From JANXVY01 sp038329675 (GTDB lineage: Bacteria > Pseudomonadota > Alphaproteobacteria > Rhizobiales > Hyphomicrobiaceae): a stretch of 7,068 nucleotides of DNA. The position numbers were made by a program, and so were the translations under genes. The DNA lies in assembly GCA_038329675.1 (NCBI GenBank), contig JBBQNE010000155.1, positions 1 through 7,068 on the forward strand, read 5' to 3'. Below the pieces are notes generated by a model. That model searched no databases. It was given only the letters and a program-made list of their open reading frames with translations, and had not been told where the DNA came from. Shown here piece by piece: positions 1 through 5,874 of this stretch (the first letter of the stretch is position 1; every line of letters begins with the position of its first letter).

Positions 1-263
1 AATCGGGCACGGCCGTAGAGCCGCGGAATGGCAGCGCCTTCAGTCGAGGCGACGACCTGGAGGTCTGAGATACGCGGGCCGGAGACGCTTCGCGTGCGCC
101 CCGACGAACCAAACAGCGCTTGGTCGATGTATGACCCAGCTAATGATCCAACCTGGCTACCGAGGGCCGCGCCTGACAGCGTGACGCCTAGGACGCCGAT
201 ACTCGATGGGAGGAGCGCGCCGCCAATAGCCGAGCCGACGGCTGCGAGTGCAAGAGTTGCCAT
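1..263 (-). CDS. Host-specificity / baseplate giant protein (GTA g15-like), N-terminal part only
   Basis: The first 87 codons are visible and the frame is still open at the window edge. The start MATLALAAVGSAIGGALLPS (1-20) and then GAALGSQVGSLAGSYIDQAL (31-50), FGSSG, RISDLQVVASTEGAAIPRLY and GRAR match the conserved N-terminus of GTA g15 and of phage tail-tip proteins in alphaproteobacterial phages, which commonly exceed 1000 residues. The early segment (4-47) is hydrophobic, with many small residues spaced like a glycine zipper. It probably packs in the hub and lumen rather than acting as a secretion signal. In the particle this protein forms the baseplate and receptor-binding part. The gene follows the peptidase after 64 bases with a weak ribosome site. 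Confidence 0.9.
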   Translation of the reverse strand, partial: MATLALAAVGSAIGGALLPSSIGVLGVTLSGAALGSQVGSLAGSYIDQALFGSSGRTRSVSGPRISDLQVVASTEGAAIPRLYGRAR

Positions 264-327
264 TGTCGAATGCCAAGATGGAGGGAGACGCGGTCTGGGA
301 AGCGCGCAATTGAATTTGCTTTGAAGA
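264..327 (-). other. Short gap before the baseplate gene
   Basis: These 64 bases separate the peptidase and baseplate genes. I see no gene, no strong hairpin and no good ribosome binding site for the ATG at 263. Confidence 0.4.
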
Positions 328-864
328 TCAGCGAGCGGGAGGCACGAGCGCGATGGGAGCGGGAAACGCGAACACGGCGGCAATGCGCCGTCGCCACCAC
401 GAGCTGAGCGCGACCTCGGCGACGGGGGCACCTTCGATCGCGTGGATCATGGTTGTGGACGAGGTCAGGATTGCTGCGTGTTTGGCAACGAAGCCATTGC
501 GCACGCGGAAGATGACGACACGGCCAGCCGTCAGATCGTCGGGTGGGCAGACAAAGAGATGGCGCGCGGCCGCCTCAAGCATCGTTTCACGGCCGTCGCT
601 CTCTGCCCAATCGGGGGCATAGGGCGGGGGAGCTTCCGGCGCCTCGCCCGTGTAGTCGGCATAGACGCCGCGAACGAGGCCAAGGCAGTCACAGCCAGCA
701 CCGCGAAGGCTCGCTTGATGGTGGTAGGGTGTGCCAAGCCAGCGGCGGGAGATGGCGACGACGGCAGCGTTGGGTGGCTGGGCCGTGGTCGGATGGCTGG
801 AACCAAGTTGGTCGGAGCTGGCGTGTTTGGTTGAGCCAGAGTTGTGGTTGCCGGTTGTGGTCAC
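328..864 (-). CDS. NlpC/P60 family cell-wall peptidase of the tail tip
   Basis: Likely cuts peptidoglycan peptides of the recipient cell during DNA entry; corresponds to GTA g14. It has 178 residues. The catalytic region is RRWLGTPYHHQASLRGAGCDC (40-60) followed by LGLVRGVY (61-68), with Cys60 in the DCLGL motif as nucleophile. His129 in AKHAAIL is the likely base, and His141 in MIHA the likely third residue. The start is GTG, overlapping the hub stop codon as GTGA, with GGGG 6 bases upstream. The first 30 or so residues are Ser/Thr/His/Asn-rich and not part of the fold; GTA homologues as I know them begin close to the RRWLGTPY block. No in-frame ATG lies between, so the extension is probably real unless another alternative codon is used. 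No signal peptide is visible, as expected for a virion part. Confidence 0.92.
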   Translation of the reverse strand: MTTTGNHNSGSTKHASSDQLGSSHPTTAQPPNAAVVAISRRWLGTPYHHQASLRGAGCDCLGLVRGVYADYTGEAPEAPPPYAPDWAESDGRETMLEAAARHLFVCPPDDLTAGRVVIFRVRNGFVAKHAAILTSSTTMIHAIEGAPVAEVALSSWWRRRIAAVFAFPAPIALVPPAR

Positions 865-1715
865 GTTGGACCCCGCACAATGAAATCATTGCCGGGCATT
901 TGCGGAAAGCCGCGAAAGTTGACGATGTTTGAAAACTTGGTAGCGCATGTCCCAGCGAACTTGTCGCACCCCGCTGTGATGCGAAACGTCTGGCCAGCCG
1001 CCATCGGCAAACGGGCCGGCGCCCACAATTCAATTGTGGCAATGCCGTTGGTGGCAGCGTGATCCTTGACCTCGATCGATTGTCCCGAAGCTGTGCCCGA
1101 GGTGAACGTGACGAGCCCACGCGTAAACCAGGCGGGTGCGAAGCCTGACAGGCCCGATGCTGTAAAGCGACGCGCACTTGCGATGTCAGCAACGGTGCCA
1201 AAGCCACGATAAACCGACGAGGTGAGGTTCACGCCGCAACGGGGATCGCCGAGGTCGGCATCGCAGGTATATTGAAAGAGGCGACCCTTGGGTTGGTTGA
1301 GGTAATGCGAGAGGCCGCGTACTTCGGCGGCAAAGGCCGTTCCAGCGCGCCGAACCTCGCCAACGGTGCCAGATTTCACCAGCGCACGTTGAGACGGGTC
1401 GGCCCAGTTGACGCGCGAGATTTCAACTTCGGCGTTGTCATAAATGCCAGCGGCGAGATCGGCTTCCGTTAAGGCATCAGACGAAATTGCGCTTTGAACC
1501 TCGAGGTTATCGACGGAGAGGCCGAGGCTTTCAGTGATTTCGCTGGCAGAGAAGCCGCTGGCCGCTTCAAACGTCGTACCATCAAAAATAAGTCGACGAT
1601 CGTGGTCGGTAAAGCCAAGGCGGCTGCCATCTGCGCGGGTAATGCGCCAGCACCAGCATAGCGTCGTAGCGCCCGATTGGAGGTGGGCGGTAAACGCGGG
1701 ATCAAACGATCTCAA
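861..1715 (-). CDS. Tail hub protein (DUF2163), probable iron-sulfur protein
   Basis: Central hub of the tail tip, corresponding to GTA g13 (BR0599 / TIGR02218 family). The 284 residues start MRSFDPAFTAHLQSGATTLC, typical of the family, and continue with W(R/K)ITRxDG and LGFTDHDRRL (33-42). The N-terminal DUF2163 part spans about 1-165. The C-terminal part ends with GCDKFAGTCATKFSNIVNFRG (249-269), followed by PQMPGND, the strongest signature. Four conserved-looking cysteines, C151, C160, C250 and C257, form two CxnC pairs suited to an iron-sulfur cluster, as known for lambda gpL and, to my recollection, reported for the R. capsulatus GTA hub. The start codon is TTG, overlapping the distal tail stop as TTGA. 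The end overlaps the peptidase start as GTGA. Confidence 0.94.
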   Translation of the reverse strand: MRSFDPAFTAHLQSGATTLCWCWRITRADGSRLGFTDHDRRLIFDGTTFEAASGFSASEITESLGLSVDNLEVQSAISSDALTEADLAAGIYDNAEVEISRVNWADPSQRALVKSGTVGEVRRAGTAFAAEVRGLSHYLNQPKGRLFQYTCDADLGDPRCGVNLTSSVYRGFGTVADIASARRFTASGLSGFAPAWFTRGLVTFTSGTASGQSIEVKDHAATNGIATIELWAPARLPMAAGQTFRITAGCDKFAGTCATKFSNIVNFRGFPQMPGNDFIVRGPT

Positions 1716-2350
1716 AGGCGGATCTCCACGATTGGAATATTGGGGATGGCGCCGTGGTTAAAGCCACGCACCGAGACATCGAGACGATCGGTGTCAAAGC
1801 GAACTGGAACGTCGAATTCGAAGCCAGCCGTGACGGCAGCGCCAGCGGGCGGAATGTGGCCGGGCAGAAACACGACGTTGCCAGTTGTGATATCGACCGT
1901 GACCTGCGTGACGAGCGCCTTGATCGTGCCAGCGATCGCAATCTTGATCGTTCCAGCGACAGGTTTGGCAATCCGGCGCGAATACGGCGCGAAGGTCGAG
2001 CCATAGGCCTTGGTGAGTTGGAACGTGGTGTTAGTCCCGTCGCCGGTGCCGATCCGCTGATCGGTGGCGGCGGGCATAGCCGATGGTAGGCACGACTTGT
2101 TGTCGCTCGGATCGCGCCAACGGAACCCGGTAAGGCGGCCGCGACGTTCTTCAAAAAAGGCAACGACGGTGTGGAGGTCGTCGAGGGTACGAACGCCATA
2201 GCCAGCATTGTATGAGCGGCGGCTGTCGGCCCAACGGGCGTTGCGTTCCTCAAAGCCCGAGCCCAGCGTGACGACGTCAGTGCGACGCTCGGGGCCACCG
2301 TCTGAGCCAAGCGAGATGTTGGTTGGAAAGCGCACTTCATGGAATTGCAT
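1712..2350 (-). CDS. Distal tail protein (DUF2460 / TIGR02217 family)
   Basis: Forms the ring that links the tail tube to the hub and baseplate; corresponds to GTA g12. The 212 residues open with MQFHEVRFPTNISLGSDGGP, the hallmark start of the family. Other landmarks are RRSYNAGYGVRTLDDLHTVVAF (44-65), FRWRDPSDNKSC (77-88), GTGDGTNTTFQLTKAYGS (101-118) and the C-terminal FEFDVPVRFDTDRLDVSV (177-194), all conserved among GTA and phage members. The end overlaps the hub gene as TTGA. A second frame on the same strand (1702-2340) is also open by chance but lacks these motifs. Confidence 0.95.
   Translation of the reverse strand: MQFHEVRFPTNISLGSDGGPERRTDVVTLGSGFEERNARWADSRRSYNAGYGVRTLDDLHTVVAFFEERRGRLTGFRWRDPSDNKSCLPSAMPAATDQRIGTGDGTNTTFQLTKAYGSTFAPYSRRIAKPVAGTIKIAIAGTIKALVTQVTVDITTGNVVFLPGHIPPAGAAVTAGFEFDVPVRFDTDRLDVSVRGFNHGAIPNIPIVEIRL
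1724..1727 (-). promoter_or_regulatory. Ribosome binding site for the TTG-started hub gene
   Basis: GGAG lies 8 bases before the TTG at 1715, inside the last codons of the distal tail gene. It supports the rare TTG codon as the true start. Confidence 0.55.
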
Positions 2351-2425
2351 GGCGGGGCTCTATAGGCTGGACGGAGAAGGGGCGGTGGTTGGAAATTGTG
2401 ACGGTCGTCAGAGGTCGTGCAGACG
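2351..2425 (-). other. Short gap before the distal tail gene
   Basis: These 75 bases between tape measure and distal tail genes hold no gene and no strong hairpin. A 5-base inverted repeat TGACG/CGTCA separated by 2 bases lies at 2399-2410; it is too tight for an RNA stem and too common to call an operator. A GAG 8 bases before the ATG at 2350 is the only ribosome-site candidate. Confidence 0.4.
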
Positions 2426-3055
2426 TTAAAGATTGCGCTGGCCCAGCGTCACAGCGCGCGACAGCATCGCGGCGATTTGGGTTTCGCTACGCAAGAAGCT
2501 TTGTGCGTCACCGGCATTCACGGTGAAGTTGACGGTGAGGCCGGTGCCGCCACCCCCACCCGAGACGGCGACGCCGAGGCGCCCGTCAGGACCGCGCGAG
2601 AGCGGCATGATCGCCTCAGCACCCCGTTCGCCAGCAATGCCGGTGCGGCCCCCGCCAAGAGGGAAGGCGATCGGGCTTTGGATGACCCCGCCGGCAGCGA
2701 ACGGGACGGGCACGCCGCCAGGGAATGTGCCACCGTTGGCAAAGCCAAAGGCCCCGCCGCCACCAAGGCCGGAGAAGCCGCCCGAGAGGAGGTTGCCGAG
2801 ACCCTGTTCAAGCGGCTTTAGCGCGGACTGAAGCGCGACCTTGGACAGCGACGTGGCAAGACCGGAGAGGACGTCGCTGAAGCTCTTGCCTTTGATGACA
2901 AGCCCTTCGAACGCGTTGACGAGGGCAGAGGAAAATTGCTTGCCAGAGCCCGTCGCGAGCTTGAGGCCATTTTCGAGGCCCGAGATATCGGCGTCGACGG
3001 CGACGGTCCAGGTGTCGATCGGCGCGCTGCTGCCAAATGATGAGTCGGAGGTCAT
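2426..3055 (-). CDS. Tail tape measure protein, very short (GTA g11-like)
   Basis: Sets tail length and occupies the tube lumen before DNA passes; corresponds to GTA g11. At 209 residues it is far shorter than siphophage tape measures, which often exceed 700, and is close to GTA-type ones, so a short tail is expected. Order: a soluble N-terminus with PIDTWTVAVDADISGLENG (12-30), a helical and mildly hydrophobic part with VNAFEGLVIKGKSFSDVL (46-63) and LSKVALQSALKPLEQGLGNLL (70-90), a Gly/Phe-rich low-complexity stretch (92-126), then the classic GERGAEAIMPLSRGPDGRLGV block (142-162), a run of glycines and a final beta/helix segment. Start at 3055; the upstream ribosome site is weak. Confidence 0.92.
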   Translation of the reverse strand: MTSDSSFGSSAPIDTWTVAVDADISGLENGLKLATGSGKQFSSALVNAFEGLVIKGKSFSDVLSGLATSLSKVALQSALKPLEQGLGNLLSGGFSGLGGGGAFGFANGGTFPGGVPVPFAAGGVIQSPIAFPLGGGRTGIAGERGAEAIMPLSRGPDGRLGVAVSGGGGGTGLTVNFTVNAGDAQSFLRSETQIAAMLSRAVTLGQRNL

Positions 3056-3075
3056 GGGTTCAGTTCATGATGATG

Positions 3076-3306
3076 TTAGTCGGGAAAGCGGGTCATGAGG
3101 GTGGTGAGGTCAGCGCGAACAAGCGGGTCAGCGTGCGGCGGAGCGCCGGTGATGGCGCGTGCCGCAGCTGAAAACTCCGCGATCGTCATGGCCCAGAAGG
3201 CGCGTGGTTCGAGGCGGAGAAGGCCAAGCCCAAGCGTCATCACGTCGTCCCAGGGGAAGGGAGCGGGGACGGGTGCGGCGACCGGAGCCTCGATTGAGGC
3301 GCTCAC
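3076..3306 (-). CDS. Tail assembly chaperone 2 (rcc01693-like / TIGR02216 family)
   Basis: A short protein of 76 residues corresponding to GTA g10.1. The core PWDDVMTLGLGLLRLEPRAFW (19-39) followed by MTIAEFSAA (40-48) is the family signature, typically of the form LRLxPxxFWxMTxxEF. It starts with GTG, overlapping the stop codon of chaperone 1 by 4 bases (GTGA), and has no good ribosome site, so it depends on coupling, on frameshifting, or on both. The Ala/Pro-rich first 18 residues look like a linker, which suits either a separate protein or the second half of a fusion. The TAA stop lies 20 bases before the tape measure gene. Confidence 0.88.
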   Translation of the reverse strand: MSASIEAPVAAPVPAPFPWDDVMTLGLGLLRLEPRAFWAMTIAEFSAAARAITGAPPHADPLVRADLTTLMTRFPD

Positions 3307-3683
3307 TTGTCGGGCGGCTTCGGCTCTGGGGTTACGAAAGGGCCGGTGGGTGCGCCGCCTCGCGGTTCGGAGCTGGCGGCGCCAAACGTTGCACGCAGTA
3401 ATGTGGCGACGATCGTCACGTATCCAGCCGCACCGCCATCGGTTTGGATCCGCGCCACCGCGTCGTCAGTGACGTCGGCTCCAGCGCCGCGTAATCCGGC
3501 GCCGATGATGCGAATACAATCGCGCGACGAAAGCGAGCCAGCTTCGAAACGGCGGGCGAGCGCGAGCATATCCTCATCGCCAAAAGCGGCTTCGAGTTCG
3601 GCGAGAGCGCCAAGCGTTAGGCAAAGGGCTTGGGCGCGGCCGTCAAGGACGGCCTCGATCTCACCGCGGCGAAGATTAGGCAT
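3303..3683 (-). CDS. Tail assembly chaperone 1 (GTA gp10 / DUF3356 family)
   Basis: Corresponds to GTA g10, a counterpart of lambda gpG that keeps the tape measure soluble and recruits tube protein. The 126 residues start MPNLRRGEIEAVLDGRAQAL, the family's characteristic N-terminus, followed by LTLGALAELEAAFG (22-35) and a helical region to about residue 103. The last 25 residues are Pro/Gly-rich and probably disordered. Near the end, codons 114-116 (GGC CCT TTC) contain CCCTTTC in the X XXY YYZ register of a -1 slippery site. The -1 frame is open from there into the next gene. The stop codon overlaps the next start as GTGA. The start at 3683 has only a weak ribosome site but matches the family. 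Confidence 0.92.
   Translation of the reverse strand: MPNLRRGEIEAVLDGRAQALCLTLGALAELEAAFGDEDMLALARRFEAGSLSSRDCIRIIGAGLRGAGADVTDDAVARIQTDGGAAGYVTIVATLLRATFGAASSEPRGGAPTGPFVTPEPKPPDK
3336..3342 (-). promoter_or_regulatory. Candidate -1 ribosomal frameshift site
   Basis: The transcript reads C CCT TTC in the frame of chaperone 1, so it fits the X XXY YYZ rule. After a one-base backward slip the reading is CCC TTT CGT AAC CCC AGA and onward, with no stop codon before it joins the chaperone 2 frame through its GTG codon. The predicted fusion has 202 residues: 116 from chaperone 1, 11 through the junction including the GTG read as Val, and 75 from chaperone 2. No clear stimulatory pseudoknot was seen. 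A small stem (3287-3300, GCCTC/GAGGC) lies 35 bases downstream, farther than usual. Frameshifting here is inferred from the heptamer and from the lambda G/GT precedent. Confidence 0.5.
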
Positions 3684-3733
3684 AGGGGTGGTCCAGGGCG
3701 TAAAAGGAGGGCGAGGGACGGGGTACTGCAGCG

Positions 3734-4147
3734 TCAGATGACGGTGAAGGTCAGCTCGCCAGCAGATTCGAGCGCGATTTCAAACGTCACCTCGCCGTCG
3801 TGGCGACCAGAGATGTCGAACGCGAGGATTTGAAATGCACCAGCGACGATCCCAAAGCTTGGGATGACGATCTGCCAGGGACGGATCAGGCCGCCGACAA
3901 CGTGCGTGCGGATCATGGCGTCAGAGGCCGTATCCTTAAAGATGCCAGAGCCAGCAACTTTCGCGGTGCGGATACCGCCACCGGCAAGCAGCTCGCGCCA
4001 TTGGCCAGCTGATTCTGACGATGTAATGTCGACGCTGGTGGTATTAAATGACAGCGTGCGCGTGCGCAGGCCGCCAATGGTCGTGAAGGTACCGTTCGGC
4101 ACGTCATCGACCTTGAGCAGGAGGTCACGGCCTTTTTGGGCAGGCAT
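3734..4147 (-). CDS. Major tail tube protein (TP901-1 family)
   Basis: Polymerises into hexameric rings that form the tail tube around the tape measure; corresponds to GTA g9. The 137 residues match the TP901-1 major tail protein family (PF06199 / TIGR02126). The opening MPAQKGRDLLLKVDD, then FTTIGGLRTRTLSFN (21-35) and VDITSSESAGQWRELL (39-54) are the conserved N-terminal blocks. FDISGRHDGEVTFEIALESAG (110-130) is the usual C-terminal strand pair. The upstream gap is 25 bases and the ribosome site is weak by eye, which is odd for a protein needed in many copies per particle. Good translation would have to come from mRNA structure or coupling that I cannot see. Confidence 0.95.
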   Translation of the reverse strand: MPAQKGRDLLLKVDDVPNGTFTTIGGLRTRTLSFNTTSVDITSSESAGQWRELLAGGGIRTAKVAGSGIFKDTASDAMIRTHVVGGLIRPWQIVIPSFGIVAGAFQILAFDISGRHDGEVTFEIALESAGELTFTVI

Positions 4148-4172
4148 ATCTGATGGCTTTCACAGTTGGAAT

Positions 4173-4589
4173 TTAGAGGGGTTCGGTAACGGCGCGGAAG
4201 CGGACGAGGCCGCGGATGGTCTCGCCGTCGCCGTCGCGTCGGGTTTCGGTGAATTCGTGTCGAAGATTGACCAGGCGATGCCCGTTGAGCGTGAGGGCCG
4301 CGTCGTGAAGAGCATCGCGGATGGTGTTGGCGATGACGGCAGCCTCGCGGCGGCCATTCGCGCGCGACCAGATTTGCAGCGTCACGACGTGTTCACTGCC
4401 CGGCTCGGTGCCGGTCGCCCAATCGCGTTCAAGCGTTTGGCCGATCGTCACGTAAGGGTAAGGCGTGCGCGGCGGGACGAAGTCGAACACGCGATTGACC
4501 CCACCGGTAATCGCGAGAAGCGATGGGTCGGTGCCGAGCTTGGTGACAAGCGCAGCTTGGAGTGAAAGGGATGCATCGGGCAGTGGCAT
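4173..4589 (-). CDS. Tail terminator protein (DUF3168)
   Basis: Ring protein that ends tail-tube growth and joins the finished tail to the neck; corresponds to GTA g8 and is structurally related to lambda gpU-type terminators. The 138 residues fit the DUF3168 family (PF11367). Landmarks are LQAALVTKLGTDPSLLAITGG (10-30), VFDFVPPRTPYPYVTIG (34-50), where the YPYV(T/V)IG strand is the clearest signature, HVVTLQIWSR (67-76), and the helix REAAVIANTIRDALHD (81-96). The ATG at 4589 is 2 bases after the preceding stop codon and has a G-run 5 bases upstream, so it is probably translated by ribosomes leaving the small gene. Confidence 0.93.
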   Translation of the reverse strand: MPLPDASLSLQAALVTKLGTDPSLLAITGGVNRVFDFVPPRTPYPYVTIGQTLERDWATGTEPGSEHVVTLQIWSRANGRREAAVIANTIRDALHDAALTLNGHRLVNLRHEFTETRRDGDGETIRGLVRFRAVTEPL

Positions 4590-4591
4590 GG

Positions 4592-4840
4592 CTACCCCCC
4601 GCGCCGGATGATGACGGTGTTGCGGGCAAGGTCGTTGCCATCATCGGTCAGCTGATCGCCGGGTTCGCGCTCGGCTGTTGGGGCGGAACGCGACAGTGCT
4701 GTTGCAAGGTCCGATGCGGATAACGACGATGGCGGGGCGCCTACTGCGGTGCGTCGGGCAACAGCGGCTTCGAGAACACGCGCAATTCGCGCCGTTGGAA
4801 CCGCGCCGCGGCCGAGCGTGAGGTTGGGCGTGACTTTCAT
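4592..4840 (-). CDS. Unrecognised 82-residue protein between stopper and tail terminator
   Basis: I do not recognise a family. The protein has 82 residues, starting MKVTPNLTLGRGAV. It is Ala-rich, with a likely amphipathic helix at about 15-31 (basic, ARIARVLEAAVARR), a Pro/Ser linker, a short helix near 42-52, an acidic stretch around DQLTDDGND (62-70) and a basic end (VIIRRGG). There is no signal peptide, membrane span or cysteine. Evidence that it is real: its ATG overlaps the stopper stop codon as ATGA, a perfect AGGAGG stands 7 bases before it, and its TAG lies 2 bases before the terminator gene. The canonical R. capsulatus GTA order has no gene here, but HK97-type phages often carry a gp10-like neck protein in this slot. 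A shortened or diverged gp10 analogue, or a minor neck or chaperone factor, is possible. An in-frame codon at 4864 would add 8 residues but has no comparable ribosome site. Confidence 0.75.
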   Translation of the reverse strand: MKVTPNLTLGRGAVPTARIARVLEAAVARRTAVGAPPSSLSASDLATALSRSAPTAEREPGDQLTDDGNDLARNTVIIRRGG

Positions 4841-5184
4841 GTCTCGACCTCCTCGCAGCGGCATTCGAGGTGGCGTTTGCGCCCATCGCGATCGAGGATG
4901 GCGCGGATAGCAAACGACCGGCCAGCAAAGCGGAACCGCATATCGGGGGTGAGCCCGTCCCGATGGCGAATGACAACGAGGTGGGTGGACTTGGCAGCTA
5001 ACCGGTCGCCGTCGAGCTGTTCGTCACCAAACAGCGCGCGCAATTCACCCCAGATCTCAGCGACGAGCGACCAAGTCGTAATTTTGCCACCGAAGCCGTC
5101 GGGGGTTTCAGACGGCGCTTCGAGCATCAAACGGTGGATGAAGCGAGCGAAATGGATGTCGTGATAAAGTTGATTGCGGGTCAT
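4837..5184 (-). CDS. Head-tail adaptor / stopper protein (Phage_H_T_join family)
   Basis: Neck protein that closes the DNA channel after packaging and provides the surface where the tail docks; corresponds to GTA g7 and is related to SPP1 gp16. The 115 residues match the usual length. Signature parts are PDGFGGKITTWSLVAEIWGEL (about 28-48), where the aromatic-rich strand follows D-x-F-G-G, then THLVVIRHRDGLTPDMRF (67-84) and a C-terminal RCEE. The ATG at 5184 overlaps the connector stop codon as ATGA and has GGAG 9 bases upstream inside the connector gene. The gene's end overlaps the next start, again as ATGA. Its last codons carry an AGGAGG sequence that serves the following gene. Confidence 0.9.
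   Translation of the reverse strand: MTRNQLYHDIHFARFIHRLMLEAPSETPDGFGGKITTWSLVAEIWGELRALFGDEQLDGDRLAAKSTHLVVIRHRDGLTPDMRFRFAGRSFAIRAILDRDGRKRHLECRCEEVET
4848..4853 (-). promoter_or_regulatory. Full consensus Shine-Dalgarno before the 82-residue unknown gene
   Basis: AGGAGG lies 7 bases before the ATG at 4840, inside the last codons of the stopper gene. It is the best match to the anti-Shine-Dalgarno sequence I found in front of any gene here. It decides the start of the small gene at 4840 rather than at the in-frame codon at 4864. Confidence 0.75.
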
Positions 5185-5750
5185 AGCCGCGGGCTCCGGT
5201 AGGGCAGGAGAAGATCGGAAATCGTGTGTGGGATCGCGGCCGTCGGACCGTGTTCAAGTGGGTCGCGGTGCTCGTACCAATGGGCGCAAAGCAACAGCAG
5301 TCCGTGGCGGATTGGGGCGGGCACAGACGCCGGTGTGGCGCCGTAACCGGCGGTGAAGTCGATTGCGATCCGCGTCGCGTCGGGCGACAACGTTGGCCAT
5401 CCGGTTAATGGGGCGATGACGACGGGCGGCGGACCGGTATCGAGCCGGACGCCAGCCGTGGGGAGCGCGGTCGCCGTGCCAGCAGCATCAAGCGTGGCGA
5501 GGCCGTTAATCGCGGTGACCGGGCGGAGCGGCAGCGGCAGGACCCGGCCAGTCGGCCACGACGACAACGTCAACCGCCAGGACTGCGTGATCAGGCCGAG
5601 GCCGAGTGCGGCTTCAATCTGGAGGCGCGAGGTCAAGATAATGCCGCCGAGGTAGAGATCCTCGTCGGAGCTGTCGATGCGAAGGTGGGCCTTGACGTCG
5701 CCGAGAGACACGGGTTCGACGGCAGGACCGCTCGTTAGCACGAGCGCCAT
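5181..5750 (-). CDS. Head-tail connector protein (gp6-like / phiE125 gp8 family)
   Basis: Adaptor that binds below the portal ring and starts the neck; corresponds to GTA g6. With the start at 5750 the protein has 189 residues. It opens with LTSGPAVEPVSLGDVKAHLRID, the standard N-terminus of this family (PF05135 / TIGR02215), in which the helix after VSL(G/D)xVKxHLRI is diagnostic. A later TAGYG motif and the final helix with HGLLLLCAHWYEHRD are also typical. An in-frame ATG lies 13 codons upstream at 5789. I prefer 5750 because AGAGG lies 6 bases before it and family members begin here. The stop codon overlaps the next start as ATGA, so translation is probably coupled to the stopper gene. 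Confidence 0.9.
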   Translation of the reverse strand: MALVLTSGPAVEPVSLGDVKAHLRIDSSDEDLYLGGIILTSRLQIEAALGLGLITQSWRLTLSSWPTGRVLPLPLRPVTAINGLATLDAAGTATALPTAGVRLDTGPPPVVIAPLTGWPTLSPDATRIAIDFTAGYGATPASVPAPIRHGLLLLCAHWYEHRDPLEHGPTAAIPHTISDLLLPYRSPRL

Positions 5751-5756
5751 GGGAAA

Positions 5757-5761
5757 CCTCT
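5757..5761 (-). promoter_or_regulatory. Ribosome binding site deciding the connector start
   Basis: AGAGG on the minus strand, 6 bases before the ATG at 5750. The alternative upstream ATG at 5789 would add 13 residues that the family does not have. Confidence 0.6.
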
Positions 5762-5874
5762 GAAGTTGTGGAAGCAGGGGCAAAGGCAATCGAATGCGGG
5801 GACGCTGGCGAGGTCAGCGCGAGCGCACCGCACGCGGGGCTAAATCGCGGGTGGATGCGATGTTAGGGAGACGG

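Noticed and set aside
1702..2340. Second minus-strand open frame of 212 codons overlapping the distal tail gene
   Set aside because: Same length as the real gene by chance, but Ser/Arg/Pro-rich and without motifs; the 1712-2350 frame carries all DUF2460 signatures.
2399..2410. Inverted repeat TGACG-GT-CGTCA as an operator
   Set aside because: Only 5 bases per arm with a 2-base spacer, no promoter nearby, and expected by chance in this composition.
3287..3300. Small stem GCCTC/GAGGC as the frameshift stimulator
   Set aside because: It begins 35 bases after the heptamer, beyond the usual spacing of about 5-9 bases, and has only 5 base pairs.
3864..4565. Plus-strand open frame of 233 codons across tube and terminator genes
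   Set aside because: It lies opposite two confidently identified genes and spans their boundary, with no recognisable domain; shadow frame.
5751..5789. Upstream ATG at 5789 as start of the connector gene
   Set aside because: It would add 13 residues not found in the family, and the ATG at 5750 has a well-placed AGAGG.
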